Assembly: GCA_018340375.1 (NCBI GenBank)
Contig: JAFFJZ010000003.1
Span: 28,458,001 to 28,522,000 of the forward strand
Origin: Gonatopus flavifemur
Taxonomy: Eukaryota > Arthropoda > Insecta > Hymenoptera > Dryinidae
Direction of reading: 5' to 3'
DNA: 64,000 bases
Under the pieces are notes generated by a model that was not told where the DNA came from, ran no database searches, and saw only the letters and a program-made list of their open reading frames with translations. Position numbers and translations under genes: made by a program. This document shows positions 13,286-24,643 of the stretch, in pieces (position 1 is the first letter of the stretch; the number at the start of each line of letters is the position of its first letter).

Positions 13286-13726
13286 AATATTCGTGGCCTC
13301 TTATTCTGAGAATATTTGAAACAGTCTCATTCAAACATTCTGAGAATGTACGTAGAATATATTCACACGTAATAAAAATCTCCATGGAATATTCGAATAT
13401 CCTCAACGTATATTCTAAGAACATTCTCAGAATGTGCGTGTGCTACCTGGGTGTATGCTTTTGGAGTACCGAACTGCTTGATTTTTCATCTCCAACTTCA
13501 CGGTGAAATAATATCACGGGATTCGAGATTTATGCTCTCCGATGCTGTGATGTTTTCTCACGCCGTTCGAGATACAAAACCATCTAATTTCGAGATGAAA
13601 CATTACATGAAGTTTGGTGATTTAATATCTCCGAATTCCTCTCTGTGTACCCGAATATATAATTATAAAGAATGAATTTATGCCTGAGATGTTGATAAAG
13701 TATATTCTATCGCCCACGGTACAGAC

Positions 13727-13798
13727 GGCCTCTTGGTCTAGGGGTATGATTCCTGCTTTGGGTGCAGGAGGTCCCGGGTTCAAATCCCGGAGGGGCCC
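13727..13798 (+). tRNA. tRNA-Pro (anticodon TGG)
   Basis: A complete 72-nt cloverleaf. The acceptor stem GGCCTCT pairs with AGGGGCC (one G-T wobble) and the discriminator is C. The D-arm contains GGTCTAGGGGTATGA (A box). The anticodon stem CCTGC/GCAGG encloses the loop TTTGGGT, giving anticodon TGG. The T-arm CCGGG/CCCGG encloses TTCAAAT (B box GGTTCAAATCC). There is no intron, and the 3' CCA is not encoded, as expected for a eukaryotic nuclear gene. It is followed within two bases by a T run. It lies between the right end of the composite element at 11546-13647 and the orphan TIR arm at 13945-14055. All stems are intact, so it is probably functional. Confidence 0.97.
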
Positions 13799-13799
13799 G

Positions 13800-13810
13800 T
13801 TTTTTTTTTT
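13800..13810 (+). terminator. Pol III terminator of tRNA-Pro
   Basis: Eleven consecutive T residues start two bases after the tRNA 3' end. This is the usual RNA polymerase III stop signal and supports the tRNA gene being transcribable. Confidence 0.9.
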
Positions 13811-13944
13811 GCACTTTCATCGTGTTTCTGCAGTTTTTTTACGATATGAAATAAAAATCTTCATTCCTTCTCTCATTTTCAATGATAATTCTTTTTACTA
13901 TGTAAGAAAAAAGAGTGATATTATTTCGGTGATCGGACAGCATA

Positions 13945-14055
13945 CAGTTCGTGATAGAAAATCACCAATCGGTTGATTCTGCAGTTCCACGCCAGTTGCG
14001 AGATGCAAAATCATGTGAAGTTCGTTGATTTAATATTTCCAAATTTCTCTCCGTG
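13945..14055 (-). repeat. Orphan TIR arm of the CACCGATTGG-type repeat
   Basis: Read on the minus strand, this begins CACGGAGAGAAATTTGGAAA. It shares AAATCAACGAACTTCACATG with the left arm at 11546, then the CAACCGATTGGTGATTTT motif. It is either half of a separate truncated copy or the true outer right arm of the element that begins at 11546. Confidence 0.65.
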
Positions 14056-17000
14056 CAACTTTAAAAAATTTATTCAAATTTATAAGGTGCATGATGTTAC
14101 GTGATTTATATCTAATTTCTTCTAATAGAGAAACTCAATTCAAAATATTATTTTTCTTAATTCAAATTTGAATCTAAATTCGAATATATTCATTTTTTAT
14201 GTCTTAAGGGATAATCCGCCAAATAAATGCAATATTTAATGCACCAATCATCAATTGAATTCGAATTAAAATTCATTCCTTTTCTGAATAATGTAATGAT
14301 TCCACTAAACACTTCAGATGAAATGTCATCGATACAGTTTCTTCATCAAATTTCGAAGGAAACAAAAAGCATGAAAAATTGGAATTTTTTTATATGAATG
14401 GAGCAATATTATTTCAAAACGATAACTATTTTCTCTGTGATAACAATTTTGAAGCCAGGTGAGAAAGTGAGATATTGTTCTTATTTTAGATCAGCTCTTG
14501 AATACATATTGAATTTGAAGAAATAATAAAATTTCATAAGTGATCATCTTTTAAGTGAGAAGAGCACAGGATTCATCCCGCAAATTCATTGCGATACGGA
14601 AATCCAGTGCAATCGTTGGTGGAACAGTTAGAATTGTTGTTTAATTCACCGCATTCGAGTACTAATTCAATGATGTGAGCACGCTCATTCCATCCCACCT
14701 GATTACATCTCCCGTAAAATTTCATGACGCAGCGGCAAGTTGAATTTACATTATGACATTGAAATGTCTATCATAATTCTGCACAACTCACAGGTTCCTC
14801 ATGCATTTAAATTGTTTCATATTTGTATATTGAATTCACGAAAGAGAGATGAACATTCACTTCAGTTTCATTCATGACGATTATTATTTTGCGTATTTCA
14901 TAAAACATGATATAAAAATCATCACTGGAGAAGGATTTTACAGTTTTCCAAAAGCTTTCCGAATTAGATTAGTCACACTTATCCATACACTGGAAAAGAG
15001 TCTAGTACTCGGAAAGATGCGGTATCCTTGAGACAAGTATTCAACAGGAACAATGAACGTTAGCGCTGTGACAGCGATAATATATAGTAGTTGGTAGAAC
15101 GATCTGGTATCCGTTCTATGATACGTATCCGTCTGCATGGATCGTTGTATTAATTATAAGCTCTTGCTGTCACAACAATGTGTTGCGAGTCGCTTACAGT
15201 TTTGTAAAAAGGACGATAATTGTTTTTTCAGTGTAGGTGAATGACAAGGCTTCCACCTTCACTATTCCTTCTCCCCCTGATTGGTCATTCTAACCAACAA
15301 GATCACTTGATAGGGTTATTATGTTGGGGAAAGTAAATGAGTGGAATGCGTTACGTTCCCGGGAATGTTTCTGATGAAAAACAAATAGATGAAAAACGAA
15401 TAAAGTCCAACGGAGTTTCATGAAATCTTATATCAGGACTTGCAACTTTCATCAATTCGTCATCGAATCGTTGCGTTTCGAAATAGTGTAATTTTTTACA
15501 ATACAGTATAGTAAAAATGTATGCTCAATGTTGTGAAGTGTTGTGAAAAATTGTACTATTCCACTTATCCTGTTACTTTAGTACGAAATGTAGTGATAGT
15601 TTCAATCCCAGCACATTCTGAAAAACATCACAAGAACGTCTTTTTTCCATTTCACCTCCCTAGCAATTCGATAGTAGCGATATTAAGTGAGGTTGTTATC
15701 ATTTTCTTGAACCGGTATATCGACGAAACATCAACGTCACATTGATTCCAACAATTCATAACCAAGAAATGCCGCTATGCACAGACCAAGAAGAAAAATC
15801 AACTCGTACCCTTCACTCATATGTTTATTTCGCCTGTCCGTGTATATTCAATCCCTCTGAGCAAGAACATCAAAAAACTTTGAATCGTATTTCTCTCTCT
15901 CCTCTTTTGAATTCTTCACGAGTTACATCACTTTTGACTGCATAAAAGTCACGACTTCATTCCTCCTGGTCTCTCGAGAAAGATACTTTATCACAAACAT
16001 TGATGAAGTTTGTTTTACACAAATGTGGCCTCATTTTCGTTGAAACAGTTCTCATGTTGTACAGAGCGTTTTGATTTTTTTATTAACAATCGTGGTTGTT
16101 GTGGATCGAAAAGTTCTACCCGCGGGAAGAAAATGAGAATAGAAGTGATGTGATTATGAATGAGCGTCCAGAGAAATTCATCTATAAAAACACTCTTGCT
16201 CCGTTACATATCCGTTCACCGGTCCAATACTGTATCGCTCGAACGGAGTTCGATTTTTCCACGTTATCGTGCAGTTCGAATTGTTTCAAACGCGATTACG
16301 CAGCAGTTCTTCCAGGTTAAATTGTCGAACATCAAAGTGATGTTTTCTTCCTGTCGAGAGAGACAATATTTGATCCAAGAACAAAAGTTTTCAATGCGGT
16401 AGGTGTTCGGGAAGTTCATCGCTATTCGTTGCTCGTCGCGGTTCAGAGTTACTTGAATTCCATAATAAACTGGGAATGTGGGATCTCGAAGGTCCCTCGA
16501 GGATAATCACTTCAACGATAAATAGCGTTAAAGAAATGACGTTTGATCGAACAAATCGACGAATGTGATATTCGTTTTTTGATCGACAAACAAATTCTCA
16601 ATTTATCAGAGAAAATAACGGATGAATTAGTAAGAACATTGTTCAGTTTCCTTCAACAAGATTGTACCCTCTTTTTGGAAGAGATAGATCGAAAATACCC
16701 TCTCGAAGGAGGAAAAATTTCTTATTTGAGGGAGAATTGTCGTTGCGAAGGAATGAAAACGTCCGGCCATTTCTCATAAAAATCCATTTATTCCATCTAG
16801 GATAAGGATAAAAGAATCCTTCACGCTCATTTTTTCTTTCACCTCATTGTTGTTGGCATTAGAATCTTCTTTTGTGCTGGTATTGGAACCTATGATAGCG
16901 GTTACCATGATGCTCCATATGAAAGACTTTGCTCGTCCCTCTAACATAAGATGGTCGACATCGTGTATCATTGTATCATAAATTTCATGCGTTCATTTTC

Positions 17001-18044
17001 GGTGTGATGAAAAAATATGTCTCATATTATGAAAGTCCAATTTGACGTGCCCTGTATCGTCGTTGTAAAGTAAGTGATTTGAACTTGATGAATTTTTTCC
17101 TTCAACGTCAAATTTTTGCACGAAATAAGGAACGTTTTGACAATATGAAATTCTAGTTGATGTAGTTTAATCAACGGGCGGTAATTTTCACTGTATTAGA
17201 GTTCATTAATCAACCGAATGCATCCAGATTGGCACACACCTGATCGATTCTTGAGGGACATCTGGTCACGCGTTTCCATAACTGATCCGAACCTGACAAT
17301 AACTGCCAGAGACATGACGAACAATGCTCCACGTTAATCAATAAGAATTGTTGTATATTCTGGAATATGCACGTATGAAGTTCATAGCCCTGAGCGATAG
17401 CCTTCGCGTAATGTCGTTTTTCATATATAAATGAAGCGTAAAAGCACGTGGTAAGTTGAGAGGAACGTTGCTTTTTGAGCCCAAAAGTCACGTCAGTTTT
17501 GTTTTGAAAGGTATTCACGTCCCTGTGTGTGTGTGTGTGATATGATCCATGATATACGGTACCATGCGAAGTACAAAGAATACTTTTAAAAAGTGTTAAC
17601 ATGAACTATAATAAGAGAGGCTCAAACATTGACGCGACGTGGGACACAAAAATGAGAAAGACCGCGGTAAAGACTGTATTGAAGTTTTATACCCGCATGT
17701 GTGTTATTTGGACCGTAGGTGTGTGTGCATAAATCCATATATCACGGTTACCCAAACCATTGGCGTGTTGTTCAAAGAGGGAAAAAAGTACGAATGAAGT
17801 GCCGAGGAATAGTGATACAAAGGTCTCGGGGAAAAAACGTACGATGTTGAATATAAAAAGAAAAATTGTGGAGAAAGAAGAAATATTTGAGAGGTGCTTT
17901 TAACACAGATTTATACACAAAAAACATATGTCTCTAGCTAAGTACGAGATTTGAAATTCGTGGAATCGAAGGAATCGAATCAGGGATACTATTTTGTAAC
18001 GATGATTGAAATTCCGTCTTGTATCTTATCCAGGTATGCTTTGA
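14056..18044. other. Long spacer without recognisable gene
   Basis: No recognisable protein. Frames of 74-80 codons (16096-16402, 16543-16779 plus) lack motifs. A minus-strand frame at 17210-17602 contains a 120-bp segment bounded by splice-like sites (see findings). A short GT microsatellite lies at 17526-17540. Around 15060-15180 there are loose GCTGTGACAGC/TTGCTGTCACAA words. Confidence 0.35.
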
Positions 18045-18770
18045 CAAACGTACCATAACATACTTGGTGCCAAGCTTGGGTCAATGCTAGTCAACAGCCA
18101 GCCTAGCTTGGTTGCTAACATTGGCGCCAAACTAGATTGATGTCTGGGATGATAACAATGTTCGATGCTTGGCATCCAAGCTTTATTCAATATTGAAATC
18201 CAATATTGGTTCTATGCTTGCAAAGGATATTGTTACCATTATTGATATACAATACTAATTTGAGCTGAATGAGTGGAATAGATTTTTCCCTGGCGTCCAA
18301 GTATGACTGAACATTCACATGTGAGTGTTTGACCAAACTTGATGACAGATTCGAGTCAATGCTAGTTATCACTGGGTGCAGCCTAATTGCTAACAATGTG
18401 ATCAAGCTGGATCAATGTTTGGGATGATGATAACGTTCTCTGCTGAGCATTGAGCTTTCATATATAACATATCGGATATCCAACATGGCAAAATACGCTT
18501 GGTCCTAGATCCTTGATCCATTGATGTTCCAGACACTATCAAGGTTTGGTCAGCTATGACGGGCCAAGCATTGGTCAAGACTTGTTTGACGAAAATTAAA
18601 TGAAACACGACAAAATATGCTTGGTACTGACATTGGTGTTCAAGACTCTATCAACGCTTAGTCAGCTATGGCGGGCCACGCATCGACCAAGGCTAAGCTA
18701 ACCAGACTTGGCATACCAAGCTTGACGCCGATTATGGTGCAATTGTCAATCTTGGCATTGTCCATTTCCT
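18045..18770. repeat. Diverged tandem block rich in TTGG/CCAA words
   Basis: Two overlapping tandem relationships are visible. A unit with TCAATGCTAGT and GGGATGATGATAAC recurs about 275 bp apart (18081 and 18356). A unit with CAAAATAxGCTTGGT and GTCAGCTATGxCGGGCCA recurs about 122 bp apart (18489 and 18611). TTGGCGCCAA and CCAAGCTTGG palindromes are frequent. Composition and style match the interior of the TIR element at 44533 and the block at 59160, but no terminal repeats were found here. Confidence 0.6.
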
Positions 18771-19629
18771 GACGTGACTGTGCGTTCAGTATAGGGTAAT
18801 CAATTCCAACCAACTCCATTGGACTTCAAATTGGAACTTGATAACGCAAATATTCCAACAAAATTTGTCGAAGGGAGGAAGATGTTTCGGAACAGTCTTG
18901 AAGATCAAAATTCAATAGAAACTATTATCAATACAGTACAGAGCAGGGTGGTACACGCCATGTTGAATTCACGTCGACGTGCTCAAGCGGAACTCATTGG
19001 AACGAAATATCAAATTTTCTTTCCAAAACTTCATTTTGAAAGTTTGTTCGAAAGTTTCTTCAGGTGACGATTTATGATACCTCATCACATCGAATTACGA
19101 ATAAATGAATGAATAAGATTCAACAGCGATTCTGATATTTGTTTGTTTGTTCGTTCTTGAGCGTATTCAGAAAAAAAAGTTGTACGAAAGTTTTGCGAAT
19201 CTCATTGTACGTCTGCGTGCGATTCGAATTTGAATGCAAAACATAATTCTTCAAACTAAAAGAAAAAAAAATTGAATTCAATTTTATTTGACTTTTTATT
19301 TTTGAAATGTAAGCAAGTTTTTATCGAATCCGAATATCTGAAAATCAGTTTTCTGTACATCTCTGGTAACCTGATTTGATTAGTAAGGAAGGAACATATC
19401 CAATTTCATTTCGAGATCTCATTTTATCGACTGTAGTTTCCAAGTCGTGGTGATTTGAAGTTCTCGCATCTTCAGCTAATCAGAAATTTCCATCTTCGAA
19501 TCACTGTAACTTGGGAACTGGAAATGATGGAGTGAAGTTCAAGGAGTAGAAATCAATATACTTCTTTCTCCCTGGTTGAGCGAATGATGCGGTTATCAGA
19601 GAATGGAAAAGTATCGATGAGTAGCGGTA
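18771..19629. other. Spacer, nothing recognised
   Basis: One 82-codon plus-strand frame at 18819-19067 has no recognisable motif or splice context. The rest is A+T-rich. Confidence 0.4.
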
Positions 19630-19817
19630 CACAGCGAAAAATTTTATGTTACAGGATAACACAACATATCACATTCTGAAATTCGCAGATTTTCAGTGTA
19701 AATTTAACATTTTTGTGTTGATTTGATACATTTGTAGTGTTAATATTTAACATAAATTGCGAGTGGACCTCCTGGAACATACACGTGTGTTGAAAATACA
19801 AAAAATGTTTTACTGTG
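19630..19817. mobile_element. TIR element, CACAG...CTGTG ends
   Basis: The left end is CACAGCGAAAAATTTTATG and the right end reversed is CACAGTAAAACATTTTTTG. TA is duplicated on both sides (19628-19629 and 19818-19819). The interior repeats GTGTTA/TAACAC words. The same 2-bp NA duplication and CAC...GTG terminal trinucleotide occur in the CACGG elements elsewhere in this window. Confidence 0.75.
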
Positions 19818-20779
19818 TAGTTTATTCATTTTTGCTTGAGACAATGACATTGTTTTGAAATGTCGATAAAATATTATAGGTTTTGAGAAATTACTATATA
19901 AGTTGTACTTTCACAAGACTTCATATATTGGGATGTCTTTTCCCGCACTCGACGTGGAAGTTTCATCTCATACTCTTTATCAATATTCAGACGAAAATTA
20001 TACCTTTCTGATATCTCTGAGGGATTTTCGAGCAAGATGCTTGATCTCGAATACAAATCAACATTCGAGATAGCAGAACCAGACAGTCATCTATTTTGTC
20101 AAGTTCTTGCTCGATTCGTTCCTGAAATTTCATAGTTTTCGATTGATTTTCTTGTTTACATAACGAATCTTTGCGATATCTAATCATTGAAGGTTTTGTA
20201 TGAGAATTTGAATATATCGCACAAGTATCGCACAAGCATTCGAAATCTAGAACAATATATGTATCCCTTGAGGAATGATGTTGGAAATATGCTTGACATG
20301 TAATTTGCAGCTCGAAGTTCAATTCCCACCACGACTATGCACTTTTCAAAACTTTTCCAATCGATGTTGTCAATTTATCAATCCAGTTTTTCTTCCGCTA
20401 TTCCTGTACAAACGGGAATTTATGTGCATGCGTTCTTCAGGCAACTCAAGAATATATCAATATGGTTTTCAATCTAACTCCTTGTTGGTCTTCTTTGTAT
20501 ATACTGTGTGTTATAATGAAATTCAATTGATGTAACGATATCGAATCAGAAATTCCACTTGTTTTCTAAATACTGACGACGGAGGATGGTTTGATGCAAG
20601 AAGAGCAAAGGAGAGAATTGTAGAGAATTGACATCGAGCTAACAATGGTATTATCATGCCTGTACTGGCGATGCCAAGATAAATTGTATAGGAACAGCGC
20701 TGGTGTAAGCTGTGCTAGCATTGAATCAGGCTGCTACCAACTCTGTTTTTTTTTGTAAAACTTTTGTAACGGCCAATGT
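19818..20779. other. Spacer; possible repeat remnant near the right end
   Basis: Frames at 19987-20322 (minus) and 20275-20535 (plus) overlap on opposite strands and show no known motifs. Around 20640-20750 there are GCCTGTACTGG/AGCGCTGG words like those in the tandem blocks at 18 and 45 kb. Confidence 0.4.
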
Positions 20780-21075
20780 CTCGAGTAGAAATTTTGGATG
20801 AGGAATTACCAGGGGCGAACGAGGCATGCCTGTTTCCCTATCAGGTCCTCATCATCAGGTTTCGTTACGGTTTTCTTTATTTCGCTCGATTTTATAGGAA
20901 TCTCATCCGAACCCTGTTGTGTCCCTGCATTACAACCCTATTTGACTCCTATTAGGGAAAGCAGATCAGTCCCTTGTAAGAGCCTCTTAGATTTTCCTTA
21001 TTCACGGTTCCTGAATTTTCACCTAATCAGGACCTTATTGAAAATAGGGAATGCCTGATCAAATTTCTACTGGAG
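20780..21075. mobile_element. TIR element with CTCnAGTAGAAAT ends
   Basis: The left end is CTCGAGTAGAAAT and the right end reversed is CTCCAGTAGAAAT, extending inward with similar ATTxx blocks. The interior is comparatively G+C-rich with CCTATTAGGG and GTCCTCAT words. The part at about 20820-20885 (GAGGCATGCCTGTTTCCCTA...) recurs at 50617-50690. No clear 2-bp duplication was seen. Confidence 0.65.
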
Positions 21076-21427
21076 CGTCAGCATTAGCGATCTTTCGGCA
21101 TTGTTACCCCAAACGTCAGATTTTTGACACGAAGTTACCATTCTGGGCTCTAATGAAACTTCTTTTGATGAATTCGCCAGTGTTCAGCAGGGCTGTGTCA
21201 GCCTTGTCACTGAAAACTGACAGTTGGTTTCCATCATTGGAACAATACTCATAGCCCAATGTTTCAAACATTCTGTGCTGTTCTCGAACTTCTTTTCTTC
21301 ATGACTGTGATAGTGAGAAAAATACAAAACTGTAAGCTGTATTAATCCAAACTAAAACGCAGCAACATGGCAAAATTTATGTTTCCCTGACAATGAACTA
21401 TCACGTGAGTAAATTTTTTCATTTTGA

Positions 21428-21561
21428 TTCGCCAAACAGGACTGGTGAAGATGTGTTGCGTCTTGGTGCGGTCCTGTTACAGGTGTAGTGAGAGCGCGAC
21501 ACGTGTTCGCAACAGTACCGCACGAAAACGCAACACATCTTCACCAGTCCTGTTTGGCGAA
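21428..21561. mobile_element. Short near-perfect hairpin MITE
   Basis: Arms of about 52 bp pair almost perfectly, starting TTCGCCAAACAGGACTGGTG at both ends, with a loop of about 30 bp containing GTAGTGAGAGCGCGACAC. High arm identity suggests recent insertion or foldback conversion. No coding capacity. Confidence 0.9.
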
Positions 21562-21932
21562 CTCGAAATGAAAATTTTCAATCGGTCATAATGAACACTT
21601 GTGTTACGTACTGTGGAAAATATTTGTAGCTTTCTAAGAAGAAAAGTTTAGTGAAAAACCTACAGATTTTTGGGATGGTAGTTCGATTCAGCTGGCAGTC
21701 ATCCCATGGGATGGCTATACCCTGAGAGGAAGTATTAGTTGCCGTGACCTGAAAAAATTGGTAATATGACTTCTCAACTATTTTTTATTGGTACTATTTA
21801 CTAATTTTTATTTTACGATGTCACCAAAGATTACAATGGGAATCACTTGATTTTGAGTAGACACAACTATTTTTCAGAACTAATTTTGAAGAGTAAGCTA
21901 CACCATAATAGCAGTGATACAGCCCTGGTTAG

Positions 21933-22336
21933 CCCTTAGCTGCCACACTGGGGTCGATTATGGCCCCAACTGTAAACGTGCACTGAAGCCAAGCTATGCG
22001 TACATAGCTCTGGAAAAAATTCCAGAGAGTACTAAAACCATTCCCAATTTCAATCAGATAATTTCCCTCAAGAAAAATTCATTTTGAATTGGTAAAAAAA
22101 TTATGTGCGCAGCACACATGCATCGCTTATTTTCATCGATCGATGGGTATATTTTCGCTTCTACATGACATTATCAATGTTTCATGCGAAAGAATTATAT
22201 AAAACATGAACAATCATGTCACGGCAAGGTGGAGTGAGGTGAAGAAACTCTAAAGTGGCACCAGATTGCGCGGAGAGTTCGAATTATCGAGTTTCTTGAT
22301 GGCGATTCAAGATTGAATCAGTGTGGCAGCTAAGGG
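21933..22336. mobile_element. piggyBac-like non-autonomous element
   Basis: The termini are CCCTTAGCTGCCACACTG and its inverted copy CAGTGTGGCAGCTAAGGG. The right flank is TTAA (22337-22340) and the left flank TTAG (21929-21932), one substitution from TTAA. CCC/GGG ends at a TTAA target are the hallmark of piggyBac transposons. There is no transposase frame in the 404-bp body, so it depends on an enzyme encoded elsewhere. Confidence 0.85.
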
Positions 22337-22573
22337 TTAAAACTTCTCATTCATTCCCATTGAAAAAAATTCCGATGGGAATGAATCAAGTTTCTGTATT
22401 GGGAATTTCTTATTGACAAGAAGATTCCCCATTAGGGTTTCCACGGTGATGCGACGCAATTCTTTGGCGACTGTCCTGTGTGGGCATGGATAAGCTTCTG
22501 CATGCAAATTTTAGGCGAGCCTAGGAGGAAGCTTCAAAATGCTATCTGGCAAGCGGGATTTCAATCCACCATA

Positions 22574-22738
22574 CACGCAGGGAACCCGAGAGATACATGA
22601 CAAAACATTACAACAGCGGAGAACATAAATCTCAGATCTCGGTGATTTTATGTCACCGTGAAGTTGGAGATCTGGAACCAAGCAGTTTGGTGATGAGAAA
22701 TCACTAATGGTCGATCTTGTTTCACGTCAATTGTTAGA
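22574..22738 (-). repeat. Copy of the CACCGATTGG-type TIR repeat, truncated
   Basis: Read on the minus strand, it carries GTGATTTCTCATCACC, CTGCTTGGTTCCAGATCTCC, a CACCGAGATCTGAGATTTAT block and CTCCGCTGTTG. These match the host part of 11546-13647 and the copy at 63196. Its plus-strand left end is CACGCAGGGAACC after TA. Its other end is lost at the mariner end beginning at 22739. Confidence 0.7.
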
Positions 22739-22935
22739 TACGTGGTGTGGAAGAAAAGTAATGAGACTGATTTTTTATTTACTCAAGTTTCTATCATTTT
22801 GACACGTCAATGTTATCCCCTTCGAAGTTGTTCCCTGAGGCAGCTACACACCGATGGAGACGTTGTTCCCACTCTTGGTAGCAGCGCTGGAAGTCGTCAA
22901 CCGGTATGGGCTTTAGCATGTCCGTTACATTCAAC
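22739..22935 (-). pseudogene. mariner 3'-end fragment (transposase C-terminus and TIR)
   Basis: Read on the minus strand from about 22935 toward 22739, the product is a mariner C-terminal tail: LKPIPVDDFQRCYQEWEQR, then RCVAAxGNxFEGDN-like residues, and a stop. An A+T-rich 3' region and a TIR-like terminus follow; the plus strand starts TACGTGGTGTGGAAGAAAAG. Nothing of the catalytic domain remains. It is a third mariner type, distinct in sequence from the relics at 5671 and 27735. Confidence 0.85.
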
Positions 22936-24480
22936 ACCGTGTGATGGTTCCCATTCTTTTCTCCTGTGTGGGAATCTACTTCATATATTGCTTGACAATC
23001 ATTGCCTTGAAATATTATGAATTACTCTCTACGCCGGGGCAATACAGCGTTCCATATTCAATTTCATCACTTTTTTGTCATGGCTGAAGGAACCATCACT
23101 AACTACGCTTTTCAGTGAGTGCTCCACAATATAGGAATGATTGGCACAATTTTTCATTACTGTACACATTAGTACCCTTTGCTATTTTTCTATTATTCAT
23201 TCCTAGTATCGCATACACTCAATGCTTATTTTTCGGAAATTAGCTTCAATCCTATAGCAAGATCTATCGATCATCGCTACTCATTTCAAAATCATTTTTT
23301 TCCGTGCATCTTATTTTAAAACGAACATATATTTGAACGTCAATGTCGCGAAATAAAATACTGATGTTTCCATTTGAAGCAGTCATTAATTCACATCATT
23401 AAAAATGTCACGTCTTATTTTGAGACATATATTCGTCGGCAATTTCCGCAGTGATCTCCTAGCTGATAAATTCGTACAATTTTCCTGTTGAAAGTGCCAA
23501 GCAAAAGTGAACGAACGATGATTTACAGGCTTGGAACGTCAAAATATGACGGACTCTGTACCCGGTTTTGTTTGGAATTACACTGTTAAAAATTTCTTGA
23601 AATTTCATTCATTTTTCAAGTACACTGGTAAATGAAATTTCAGATTCTTGGTGATTGAATTGAGAATCCAAGTGACATGTGATTGAATCTTCAATTTTTG
23701 CTATATTATTGGGTATAGGAATAAGTTTCCGCCTTCTTGGAAAAAGTGTTGCTGCTGATACTATTTTTCAGTTCACTCAAGTGCTATACTTGTGATTTGG
23801 AAGTGTGTATGTAAGGTGTCGATTGCGGTAGTTGACATTTGTTACGAGCGTAAACATCATTTTTCATCTGGTGTCAAAAATGACAACGTTTGTCCCGACA
23901 AAACAGCATTTGCGGGAAGTTATGCTTCATTATTTTATTTCGAAGAAAAGTGCCACTGAAACGTATTGTGTACTGTGAAATATTTACGGTGATCACGCTC
24001 CATCTAATACAACTTGTACAGAGTGGCAGTACACATTTGGGCCTAATGTGGAATTCCTTGATACGTTATTTCATATGTGTGCTTCATTGGGGCCCTATGT
24101 GGATTCGATGGTAATGTATACCGTGATAGAGCCTGATTCGGACCGCATCAGTGTTATATACGGCTAGCTGTAACAGATTTCTGCTCGGGTATCTTCGAAT
24201 ACACTTTTGCTGCTGTCACTGAGTTAACTTTACTATAATTTTTATTTTTGACTGTGATTTTTTTCTCATTCGATCGGAAGTAATTTCCGCGACTAATTTC
24301 AATCCATCAATTTGAATGAAGTATTGTTTTTTTGCGGTACGACGTTATTCAAATATTGGATTTGTACGAAAGTTCTCATTGGGTATTATGAGCATATGTT
24401 CATAATACTTCATACATAATATCGCAACGCCAAAACATTGTAGATTATATAAAGATGAAGGATATATATGTATATTCTGG
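22936..24480. other. Spacer without recognisable gene
   Basis: A+T-rich. Around 23995-24130 two GGGCCTAATGTGGA/GGGCCCTATGTGGA words occur about 65 bp apart, probably a repeat remnant. No gene seen. Confidence 0.4.
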
Positions 24481-24489
24481 AGGAAACAA

Positions 24490-24597
24490 AAAGGCATGTT
24501 CTCCAGCATACTGCTAGCGTCCGCCTTTAACGGTTGTGCGCCTCTTGAGACTTCGGATAGCCGTAGAAATAAACTACTGCTACTGCTACTGCTGCTG

Positions 24598-24630
<33 letters not shown>

Positions 24631-24643
24631 TTACTACTACTAC
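24490..24643 (+). repeat. Probable non-LTR retrotransposon 3' tail with (CTA)n microsatellite
   Basis: A G+C-rich stretch ending CGGATAGCCGTAGAAATAAA runs directly into about 70 bp of CTG/CTA triplets (24573-24643). A short, sharply bounded unique segment followed by a simple-sequence tail is what a 5'-truncated LINE or SINE 3' end looks like. No reverse transcriptase sequence is present, so this is an inference. The poly-Leu, poly-Ser and poly-Tyr frames across the triplet run are artefacts. Confidence 0.45.

Larger units (their letters stand above)
11630..13451. mobile_element. GAATATTC-word TIR element, interrupted by two others
   Basis: The left end is CCTATGTAACACAG and the right end reversed is CCCAGGTAGCACACG. 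TG lies on both sides (11628-11629 and 13452-13453), a 2-bp duplication. The element's own sequence (11630-11711, 12225-12851, 13286-13451) is dotted with GAATATTC and ATTCTGAGAAT palindromes. It sits inside the host repeat at 11546-13647, whose sequence resumes after it, and it is itself broken by elements at 11712-12224 and 12852-13285. Confidence 0.7.
11546..13647. mobile_element. Composite TIR element with two nested insertions
   Basis: The left end CACGGAGAGAAATTC at 11546 and the right end (reversed CACAGAGAGGAATTC) at 13647 are flanked by TA on both sides. Both arms share a GAGATAT(C/T)AAATCA(A/C)C(G/A)AACTTCA block. The host element itself is short: 11546-11629 plus 13454-13647. The rest is an inserted element (11630-13451) that carries two further insertions. 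The host also contains the motif CAACCGATTGGTGATTT, which recurs at 13945-14055, 22574-22738 and 63196-63310. An alternative is that the outer right end is the second arm at 14055, but the flanking dinucleotides then disagree (TA versus CA). Confidence 0.7.

Noticed and set aside
13680..13976. 98-codon frame overlapping the tRNA
   Set aside because: Runs straight through tRNA-Pro and its terminator; translation of an RNA gene.
22742..23020. 92-codon plus-strand frame
   Set aside because: Antisense to the mariner C-terminal fragment, which is clearly coding-derived on the minus strand.
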